This document shows, piece after piece, positions 55,812 to 64,000 of a DNA stretch of 64,000 bases. The position numbers and the translations under genes were made by a program. Origin of the DNA: Elgaria multicarinata webbii (lineage: Eukaryota; Chordata; Lepidosauria; Squamata; Anguidae); assembly GCF_023053635.1 (NCBI RefSeq), contig NC_086183.1, positions 33,337,501 to 33,401,500 on the forward strand. The letters run 5' to 3'. The notes under the pieces were generated by a model, which had not been told where the DNA came from, ran no database searches, and saw nothing but the letters and a program-made list of their open reading frames with translations. Numbering within the stretch: position 1 is the stretch's first letter; each line of letters opens with the position of its first letter.

Positions 55812-55850
55812 CTGGGTTTTAGATGCATGTGCAGCATCTAAAACTCAGTT
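55812..55850. other. Short perfect-stem hairpin in ZFP36 intron
   Basis: ACTGGGTTTTAGATGC, a 7-base loop, then GCATCTAAAACTCAGT; 15 of 16 stem positions pair. Too short for a normal pre-miRNA. Confidence 0.5.
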
Positions 55851-55954
55851 TCATCATCATGGTCTCCCCCTTTTTCAAATGGAAAGTGGCTTGCCTTCCC
55901 TGCTCCACAAACACAGAAGTGTCCAGACCCCTGCCACCGATGTTAGGGGGCTAT

Positions 55955-55956
<2 letters not shown>

Positions 55957-56005
<49 letters not shown>

Positions 56006-56012
56006 CAGAGGG
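55957..56012. repeat. (AG)n and (ACAGAG)n microsatellite
   Basis: About 16 AG units followed by four ACAGAG units. Confidence 0.95.
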
Positions 56013-56995
56013 AGGAGACAGGTGGCCAAGGAGGAGGCAGGAAGGTGAGGCAACTTCAAAGCAGGGCTTGCAAAAGAGGAAGGGATTGATGGATAAGGGG
56101 GGTTGGCAAATAGGAAGAAGTGAGGTTATTCCAGGAAGTGACAGATAACAAGAAAAGGGCTAGGTGAGTGTCTGAGGGGGCAGGCAGGGCCTTGTGTCAA
56201 ACAAAGGGCGCGCGAGGAGTCCAGGATAGATTTCAAAGCACCATGCACCATGAGGCCTAGAAACTTGAAAGTAAAGCTGAGTACCAGAGAGCCAGTGTGA
56301 AAGCTTAAGAGTGTGCTATAGAGTGGCAATACCCTTTCATGATGTTTTTAGCCAATTTATTTCTTCTCTGCCTGAAAGAAAGCTCTCTTCATCTCTGACC
56401 AATAACTTTTTCACAATCCAACTGCACATTATTTTAAAAAGGCAGGGTCCACAGTTCAAGAAAGAATGAAAGAAAGACAGACAGACAGAAATATTGCTGA
56501 CTATCATCCCCCCTCCAAACTTTGGGGCTTTTGTACCAGGAGGCCACGTACACATGTGCCACGGATTTTTTCATCTTGCACAAACATCCTGTGCAGGGAA
56601 AGGTGTGAAGGCAGGAATGCAGCCACACATGAAAGAAAAAACACCCACTTCCTGGATGGCTCCTGCACGAACCCGAGAGCGCCTCCAGATCTATTTGTGA
56701 CTAGCAAGCCAAAGACGAGCTTCACATCAAAACCCGACGTCCAACTAAACTTGCATCTGATGTTCAAGATAAAAATGGGATCCAATTGCTTAAAGAACAG
56801 CCTCGTGCCCCATGCCCCCACCCCCCAAAAAAGCCACTTTTCAAATCCATGGCATTTGTCTAAAAATGACCAAACAGGAGAATGACAGTCACTTTGGCTT
56901 CTCACATTTCTAGATACATTGGTGTGTTCGCTCACACAATTTGTGTCCCATACCAAAGCTTTCGGCATGCAACTGTTTCAAAACTTGTGTGCAGT

Positions 56996-57072
56996 GTTTC
57001 GGGATGCAGGCAGCCAGAATGATGGGAACAGCAAGTCCAATATATCTGAAGGGCGCCAAGTTGGGGAAGCCC
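56996..57072. mobile_element. CAGCCTTCC-family MITE fragment
   Basis: CAGAATGATGGGAACAGC and GGGCGCCAAGTTGGGGAAG match one arm. Confidence 0.5.
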
Positions 57073-57243
57073 GGCTTTGGGGTTTTTTTTTTCACCCACC
57101 TGTTACTACCGCATTGCCTGCACCCTATTCACCTTCAAGCAACTCAACTAACTCTACCAGTCCTAAGACACTCATCAAGTTTTAGCAACCTTTGCTGTGC
57201 TATTTCTCAACCTTCGTCAGGATAGTTAAGGGAGTTAGATTGG

Positions 57244-57369
57244 CTGTCCTCAACTTGGCGCCTTCCAGATTGTGTTGGACTACAACCCCCATAACCCCCT
57301 GACCATAGGGCTGGTGATGATGGGAACTGTAGTCCAACCCATTTGGAAGGTGCCTGGTTGGCAAAGGCT
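57244..57369. mobile_element. CAGCCTTCC-group palindromic MITE
   Basis: CTTGGCGCCTTCCAGATTG pairs with CATTTGGAAGGTGCCTGG around GGCTGGTGATGATGG. Confidence 0.65.
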
Positions 57370-58632
57370 GCGAACAGACCTTTCAAGAGAATAAGAATGT
57401 CTTTCTAGCTACATGTACCCAGCTTGTAGGATCAAAAGACTGGGGAGACCTTTCTGGGCTTGTAATTAAGTCACTCGTTTACCTATTTGGAAAGAGGGAT
57501 GTATTTTGTAAATCAGGAGAGAATGGGGTAGAGATTGCCTCCCTCTCTCTCTTCCCATTTTCAGGCTATGCGAGACCAACACTAGTGTGAGGACTAGCAA
57601 CTTGTGTGGACTTATTTGCAAGCCTGCTTCTGTTGATGATTCAAGAGGTGGGGAAGGGGGAAAGGAAATACACCCGTTGTAAGTAACCATCTATGTGCTC
57701 TAGCTAAGTTTTACACTTATATGCCCACTCCACCCAACAGCTCCCCAGAGGGACAAATATTTTGGAGGACACCTCGCAAAGCTGTTTTACTCAATTCAGT
57801 TAGAGATGACACATTTATCCCTCGGGAAATTGTTGACACCCTGCCTCAAGCAAAAATGATTTCATATCAGTGCCGTCAACTCAAGGGGGAGGGAAGATGT
57901 GGAGAGAAAGAGGACACCTTCGATGGGGAACTGGTCTCCCAGTTAAAATTCCTCTCCAGCCTGCATGGCCTGGTGTGCTTCACCAGACTGCCATCACATT
58001 CCACTTCCAATTTAACATCTGGCAGAGACTGTCCTTTCTTTTCTTTTTCATAACCCTTTGCAGATTCTTGATGGAAAGTTTAAAATGCTGGATCTATTTT
58101 GGGTTCGGCAAAGACAGGCATTGATTTCCCGGATGATTGATTTCCCGGATGATTGCACCAGTTTAAGGAAGGGGCGTAGGGGGGGGGGAAGGGGGGTTGC
58201 GAAATCCAAGGCTGGAGCGCTTATATCATAAACTCACAAAGGCCGCTTGGTTCTTTCAGCCTTCTCAGCTGAAAGGAAAGGGAGGGGGGAGGCAATCCTT
58301 GACCTAGAAAAAAGTTTCTGTTCACTCCAGGAAGCAGCCAAAGAATAGTTTCTAGTTCCCCCACCCCCAAATTTCGAGAGAGGACAGGAAGATAAAACTC
58401 TTCCAGAAGCAAAAGGAAATGTACAGAAGAAAGATTAGTTTGAGGACATCTGAAGCCACATTTCTTGCCTCCCCAAAACGGAATCTTTTTTTAAAACCCC
58501 CACAAAGATGAACACAATTGTGTTTTTGAACAAAAGTGCATCATCTGTCTGTTCAGAAACCAGTTTGGCTTTACTTTTCCTGGAACACGAATTGTGGGGC
58601 TTTAAAGCCTTTTACTGAAGCTCACTAGGCTG

Positions 58633-58702
58633 GAGAAGCCTTCCCTAAACTGGTGCCCTCCAGATATGTGGGACTACAACTCCCATCACCCCCCAGCCAG
58701 CA
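58633..58702. mobile_element. CAGCCTTCC-family MITE fragment
   Basis: AGCCTTCCCTAAACTGGTGC, GACTACAACTCCCATCACC. Confidence 0.55.
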
Positions 58703-59688
58703 TTGCCAGATTGAAGGAAGACGCTCTTGAGTTTTAGCACGTTCTTCTGCTGTATAAGAAGAGAAGGGTCACTGCAGCCTCACCAATGCCCTTTCCCAAC
58801 ACTGCTTGAATTTCAACACTTCTCGTTGACATCTGACACAGAGCTCTGTGTAACTCAAAAGCCTGCATACTCATAAAGCCAAAGCCACCAAACAACCAAA
58901 GTATAACATTATGTTCATAGCTGCCTTTCCTTGAAATCCAAAGGCTGTCTCTGCATACAAGGGTTGGGTGTGGGGTGGGGGCTATCGACAAGAAATCGTC
59001 TCTGGGAAGGCAGGGCCCGATACGACACCCTTTCAGCGCAGCTTGAACTGAAAATCCATTTTTCTTTTAAGTGACACCCAAAGGTGGAGTCTGTGGAAAA
59101 ACGGCCCACCCATGCCCTCCACTACGGGACGGAGCCAGCGGTGTGAAGAAGAGCGCTGCAGAAGCTGAAAGCTTACAACCTTCCTCTCTCCAGGCCGCTG
59201 ATTTCAGAGGGTAAGGCTCCCTTGCAACCAGGGCTGGGAGGGAATCTAGACCCATGGCCGAGTCAGGAGAGCCGGCCGGACCTGTCCAGAACCGGGACAA
59301 AAAATGGGGCCACCTCGAAGGAGGTCCCCCTGCCTCCGCCCCGCGGGAAACCAGCTCGGATCCGGCTTGCGTGTAAGCGTCGCCCAAGCCAGCGGGGTGA
59401 ATCTTTGTCGAAGGCCGGGGGAGGGCAGAGGCGCCGGGCTTCGGAAAGGGCCCCCTCCCGTTCCGCTACGAGGTCCACACGGGCGGCGGCGTGGGGGGGG
59501 AGGGACCCCCACCCACCCCGACGTCTCCGCGCAAGAAGCGCGCCCGGCGGAACACGAGCGCGGAGCTGGGCGAGGGGCGCCGTCCGAGCGGGGCGCGCTG
59601 AAAGGAAGGGGGCTGGGGGCGGGGGGGAGAGCCCGGGGGCTCGGCGCTCCCCTCCGCGGGGCTGCGCGCCTCCGTCCCGCCGCCTTAC

Positions 59689-59724
59689 CTCGTAGAGGGT
59701 GTTCACGTCCAAGATGGAGCTCAT
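59689..59724 (-). CDS. ZFP36: ZFP36 (tristetraprolin), exon 1 (12 aa)
   Basis: The - strand reads MSSILDVNTLYE then GTAAGG, joining in phase 0 to [10 protein letters not shown] in exon 2. Human starts MDLTAIYE and continues SLLSLS, so the exon boundary falls at the same place after YE. The joined MSSILDVNTLYENLLNLS is a plausible export-signal helix, as reported for the N-terminus of mammalian tristetraprolin. The start context is GCCATCATGA. Confidence 0.93.
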
Positions 59725-59893
59725 GATGGCGGCGGCGGCGCTGCTGCTGCGTTTACGCGGAGGGCTCGGGAGGCGCGGCTGGGTAGCGGCGGGCCGTGTG
59801 CGTGCGTGCGTACGGCGCTTTCTCCGGCAGCCCCGCTGCCTGTTTGCTCTCGCTCGCTCGCTCCGCGTCTGCCGGCCCCGCTCGCCGCCCGGC

Positions 59894-59902
59894 CTTTATG
59901 AG
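59894..59902 (-). promoter_or_regulatory. ZFP36: TATA-like box of ZFP36
   Basis: The - strand reads CTCATAAAGG about 170 bp upstream of the ATG. Transcription would begin near 59866, giving a 5' UTR of about 140 bases. Confidence 0.6.
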
Positions 59903-60137
59903 GGCCGCCCGATGAGCTCATGGGGCGGCTCCGGGGAGGGGGGAGGGGGGGAGGGACGGAGGGAGGAGCCGGAGCCGGAGCCGCCGCCCCCCCCCCCCGC
60001 CACAGCCGAAAGGGGCACGGCAGCGCAGCGCAGCGCGTCCAGGAATCGCGAGCTTCTAGAATTCCTCGTTGTTCTCACTTCAGAGTCTTTTTTGTTGTTA
60101 AGGATGATGATGATGCCCTCTTTTCTTTTCTTTTTTG

Positions 60138-60268
60138 ATCTACACTACAGATTTAAAGCGCTTTAAAGCGCTTTATAACAGTTTTGACAACTGTTGGAGC
60201 CCAGGACACCCTGCATATACAGGTTTCAAAACGTTTTCAAAGTGCTTTAAAAGCAATAGTGTAGATCC
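60138..60268. mobile_element. Short MITE with ATCTACACTA...TAGTGTAGAT ends
   Basis: Inverted ends GATCTACACTA and TAGTGTAGATC enclose AAGCGCTTTAAAGCGCTTT on the left and AAAGTGCTTTAAAAGC on the right. Confidence 0.65.
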
Positions 60269-60361
60269 CCCACCCTGCAGTCCATTAAAAAACACACCCA
60301 AAAAACCCCACACAAATAAATAAAACAACTAATACTAGTGCCACTAATAATACGGTATATC

Positions 60362-60540
60362 CTGACCTTTCAAATGACTGCTATTTATTTATTACTGTAT
60401 TTATTTATTTATTTATTTATTTGTTTGTTTGTTTACTTATTTATTTATTTAATTACATTTATATACTGCCCCACAGCTGAAGCTCTCTGGGCGGTTTACA
60501 ACAATTAAAAATAGTAAACATTAAGTAAACATTAATTATT
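60362..60540 (-). mobile_element. L2 3'-tail fragment with long (TTTA)n/(TTTG)n tail
   Basis: Antisense tail then CCACAGCTGAAGCTCTCTGG. Confidence 0.82.
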
Positions 60541-60848
60541 AGCCTCCCCTGCTCAAGAAAGGCCGGTGCAGCAATGTAAGGGCGGGAGGCGATGCACCTC
60601 TAGACGAATTTCTTCGCCCTGCCTAAATCTGCCTCTTGATTCCTTTTCTGAGGCCCAGGAGATCTCTGTGGGGGGCACGCAGGAGGTCGTGGGGGGAATT
60701 GTCGGCAGCACTAGAGAAAGGCCTTTTGCCCCTGCCCCCCACAAACAGGCTGCTGCAGTCGACAGGGCCTTTTCCTGCAGATCTTTGAACTTGGGCAGGT
60801 GCACAGAGATTCTGTGCTGTTTGCATTCCACCTGTTTACCATTGAGAG
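60541..60848. other. Intergenic, no gene recognised
   Basis: No supported features; a (TTC)n run follows at 60849-60885. Confidence 0.4.
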
Positions 60849-60885
60849 ATTCTTCTTCTTCTTCTTCTTCTTCTTCTTTTTCTTC

Positions 60886-61240
60886 TTGGAGGAGGGCCTT
60901 CTCCACTGTGGCACCCCGGCTGTGGAACGAGCTCCCCAGAGAGGTCCGCCTGGCACCTATACTGTACTCTTTTCATCGCCAGCTGAAGACCTTTTTATTC
61001 TCTCAGTATTTTAACACTTAATTTTAACCTACATTTAAATTTTACTGTTCTACCTCTGTATTTTAATCTTAGATCAATTTTTGCTGCATGGTTTTATCCT
61101 GGTTGTGCTTTTGATACTGTATTTTGTATTTGTGTTTTTAACCTGTTGGTTGTTTTATTATGGTTTTAATTTTTGTGAACCGCCCAGAGAGCTTCGGCTA
61201 TTGGGCGGCATAAAAATGTAATAAATAAATAAATAAAGCA
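60886..61240 (+). mobile_element. L2 LINE 3' end
   Basis: Encodes RRAFSTVAPRLWNELPREVR and LKTFLFSQYF, then the 3' UTR to AACCGCCCAGAGAGCTTCGG and (AAAT)n. Confidence 0.88.
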
Positions 61241-61499
61241 TTGGACAGGAAAAGAAAACATACTATTTGCACCTCCATATAAACAGATATCAGTATTGTA
61301 TTTCTTGCATTTAGATCAAAGACCACATTAAACCTTATTATAAAAGATATTAGTCTGCAAAAATATAAAAAATCGACAGTAATATTTGTCTCTCCCAACT
61401 TATAATAAAAAATAAAATAATAGTCAAAGCCAAAAAGGAAAAGGAAAAACACCCTAGAACAAAACAAAACAAAAATCCATGCCTTCCATTTGGGATCAT
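61241..61499. other. A/T-rich spacer between two L2 tails
   Basis: No gene or family recognised. Confidence 0.4.
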
Positions 61500-61795
61500 G
61501 GATATTTTAACACTTAATTTTAACTTACATTTACATTTTACTGTTCTAAATCTGTATTATAATCTTATATCAATTTTGCTGCGTGGTTTTATCCTGGTTG
61601 TGCTTTTGATACTGTATTTTGTATTTGTGTTTTTTAACCTGTTGGTTGTTTTATTATGGTTTTAATTTTTGTGAACCGCCCAGAGAGCTTCAGCTATTGG
61701 GCGGTATAGAAATGTAATAAATAAATACATTCTTCTTCTTCTTCTTCTTCTTCTTCTTCTTCTTCTTCTTCTTCATCATCATCATCATCATTGTC
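61500..61795 (+). mobile_element. Second L2 3' end with (TTC)n(ATC)n array
   Basis: Very similar to 61005-61236. After the AAATA tail lies a (TTC)n(ATC)n microsatellite at 61731-61793. Confidence 0.85.
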
Positions 61796-62107
61796 TGGCA
61801 AGGCCACCCCAGTGCTCCAATTTGGTAGGTCCATGCTAAAGAGACTGCCTTGACTGTGTGCGGATTGGGGCCCGGCAGCGTGGCCGTCCTTCACTGTATG
61901 ATTCTTAGACGTTTCTAAAAAGGGAAGCCAATGCATAAGGGAAAGACCCTAACCAGGCTGGTTCTCTTGGCCTTTCGTGGCCTTTTGGACCCACTATCGC
62001 TGGTCCCTCTGTGCCCTTGGCATGTTTCTATCAACTGGGGATGACCCTTCACCTCTGTCTTTGACCAAGCGGCTTCCGGCTCATAAAAGCCAGTGGCTTT
62101 CCAGGTG

Positions 62108-62190
62108 AGGTTGCACCTGCTGGCTGGGGGATTCTGGGAGTTGCAGTCCAACACATCTGGAGGAGCGCTGGTTGGGGAACGCTACTTTAA
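62108..62190. mobile_element. CAGCCTTCC-family MITE, half copy
   Basis: GGGATTCTGGGAGTTGCAG, TCCAACACATCTGGAGGAGC and GGTTGGGGAACGC. Confidence 0.55.
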
Positions 62191-62649
62191 GGCAACCTAG
62201 GTTTGACCAGCCCTGGCCCGAGACCTTTTGCTGCCTGTTGCAGGGACCAAATGGCATGTCGTCTTCTCCCACCTCCCACCTCCCTGCTGCGGCCGACGCT
62301 TTGAAAAGTCTTGCTGTGTCAAGTCCTGACCGCAATTCCTGCCTTCCTCCGTCTCCCAGGCCTCCTGGGGGCCACCTGAGGCAGGTCAGCTGCAGGAGAC
62401 AGGAGACAGAAAGTACCTGGAGGGAGAGAGAGAGAAGAGGCAGAGAAACTAATCCTAAACTAGATCAGGAGGCACAGAAGCAGATAGAAAGAAATCAACA
62501 AGACAGAAAGGATTTTAAAAAAAAGAAAGGTAGAAGGTTTTCAAACTGGACCTTTTGGCTGTACTGTTTACCCTTTCTTTTCCTCTGGAAATCAGGGATA
62601 GTCTCATGTGTGAAAACACACTCTTCTGCTGTATTTACTAATATGGGCT

Positions 62650-62805
62650 ATAAGCCCCCATTTTATCTTCACAACAACCCTGTGAGGTAGATTTAGCTGA
62701 AAGGAATTGACTGGTCCAAGCCCACCCAACAAGAGCTTCCTCACTGAGTGGGGATCTGAACCTGGGTCTCCCCAAGTCCTAGTCCAATTCTGCAACCATC
62801 TCTCA
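62650..62805 (-). mobile_element. MIR-like tRNA-headed SINE
   Basis: Antisense: ATCTTCACAACAACCCTGTG, GAGTGGGGATCTGAACCTGG and a partial head. Confidence 0.7.
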
Positions 62806-64000
62806 CGTGTGGATAGTAATTAGTACCATGAAGTCTGATGCTGTTCAATTGTGTTAGATGGCAAATCCCATCATTTTCATTGGCCATGTTGGATGGACAT
62901 GATGGGAGTTGCAGTATACCCCATCAGGAAGGGGGAAAGCTGTAATCTCAAGGGACTTGACACACCCACCTAGACCTGGCTGGCACATGGATCAAAGAAG
63001 CTGTGGGAACCCGGGATGTGTTGGTGGAAAATCAAGATGGTAGCCACCCACACCACTAATTAAAATGGGGCAGGTGTAACCTTGCCTGGGAAGTGCTCCT
63101 GAGCAACACTTGTCAAACTGAATGGCCACCTTGCAAGATCAGGTCATGCTCGCTCGTTTCAACGGGATTTGCTCCGGAAATATCCTGATGGGTTCTGTCC
63201 ACGGGTGTGGCAGATCTCTCTCTCCCTTGTCCGTAGTGGCAGGACCTAAAATCTGGTACCTGAACCTTCCTTCTCTGCTGGAACACTGCGCAAGCCACAC
63301 GGTGCCCCCGAGGAGAAGGGCCGGTTGCTTCTGCCGCCCAGAGTGACCCCACCACACTGACCAGGAGTGGACCCCAGAACTGCTTGCAGGACACTAGCAT
63401 GGCATCCTGGGCCAGAGAGCATGGGGGCGGCGAAGGCTCCAGATTTTGTGTGGCAGATGCTGGGCCCAATCCACGCCACTACCTAGAAGGAGAGAGGAAT
63501 ACCGTGGAGGTCGTTCCTCTTCCTCCATTCCTGCATGCTTGGAGAGGACAGGTGAAGAGGCAGCAGCCTAGAGGAACAATGTGTGTGTGTGGGGGGGGAA
63601 GCTGATGAAATCCACCCCCTGACACTACCCCAGTGTTGGATCCCCGGGTGTGCCCTTGTGGATTGCGTATGGCCGCTTCCTCGGCATCCCAGGCGTTCAT
63701 GCTGCTGACCCTCAGGTTATGCACACAGTTGAGCTGGGCCCTGTGTCAGTTGCAAAGAAAACGCCGGGGGTGGTGGGTGGTGAGGATGAGGGCGGAGAAC
63801 AGAACGTGGGTGGTTCCCCCCCCCCCCCAGGTGGTGGTAGCCATTTCCGTCCCGGCACATCCCATGGCCTCCCAACAGAGGGAGCAGCTCCCTCTGGCCC
63901 ACGCACAGACAACTTTCCCAAAGCATTTGAGTCTGATCCAGCAAGGCCAATCTCGCACGCTGGACCACACACTCACTGCATGGTGCAGCAGTTCACAGTC
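62806..64000. other. Intergenic; one MITE fragment, no gene recognised
   Basis: A CAGCCTTCC-like fragment lies at about 62850-62930. The remainder gives no supported gene. Confidence 0.4.

Larger units (their letters stand above)
54525..59688 (-). other. ZFP36: Single intron of ZFP36
   Basis: Donor GTAAGG after exon 1 and acceptor TGGCAG before exon 2, 5.16 kb. It holds a CAGTGGAGG MITE (54705-54846), several CAGCCTTCC MITE pieces, an AG microsatellite and a small perfect-stem hairpin at 55812-55850. As I recall, the mammalian intron is under 1 kb. Confidence 0.88.
59210..60060. promoter_or_regulatory. ZFP36: CpG island over ZFP36 promoter and exon 1
   Basis: High GC with many CpG dinucleotides surrounds exon 1 and the TATA-like box. 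GC boxes (e.g. GGGGCGGC at about 59922) lie just upstream of the box. TTCTAGAATTC at about 60055 resembles a short heat-shock element, which is weak evidence. Confidence 0.75.

Overview
The window looks like nuclear DNA of a reptile, most likely a squamate (lizard). It has intron-containing vertebrate genes, CR1, L2 and L1 retrotransposon ends, MIR-like tRNA-headed SINEs whose sequence I associate with squamates, and a very high density of short hAT-type DNA transposons. The species cannot be named from the sequence. No CRISPR arrays, operons, prokaryotic genes or endogenous retroviruses were recognised.

Layout. (1) Bases 1-12.1 kb hold a tandem pair of TMEM229B-like membrane-protein genes on the + strand. 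The last coding part of copy 1 ends at 262; copy 2 is complete in one coding exon (8045-8536, 163 aa). The similarity includes the 3' UTRs and a block about 3.1-3.6 kb further downstream (3371-3750 and 11565-12110), so an ~8.3 kb segment was duplicated. (2) At 12.6-23.9 kb on the - strand lies a two-exon ZFP36L1/L2-type gene (exon 1 at 23724-23671, exon 2 at 18428-17517, 321 aa). (3) 24-50 kb is a transposon-rich intergenic region with no recognised host gene. (4) At 50.6-59.9 kb on the - strand lies ZFP36 (tristetraprolin; exon 1 at 59724-59689, exon 2 at 54524-53490, 356 aa), with a TATA-like promoter in a CpG island and a candidate AU-rich 3' UTR. (5) 60-64 kb is upstream sequence with L2 tails and a SINE.

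The two ZFP36-family genes are about 30 kb apart, in the same orientation, each with the family's short exon 1, an intron of about 5.2 kb and a large exon 2. Both would encode tandem CCCH zinc-finger proteins that bind AU-rich mRNA elements and recruit CCR4-NOT through a C-terminal RLPIF motif. In human, TMEM229B and ZFP36L1 lie near each other on chromosome 14q, so TMEM229B-like genes beside ZFP36 suggest an ancient paralogous block.

The repeats are unusually informative. At least seven families of palindromic or TIR-bearing elements can be delimited to the base, most with exact or near-exact 8-bp target-site duplications. One family (four copies, 532-570 bp, very GC-rich) is built of hairpin modules bounded by splice-donor-like CAGGTAAG motifs. 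Several elements are nested in one another and give a relative age order.
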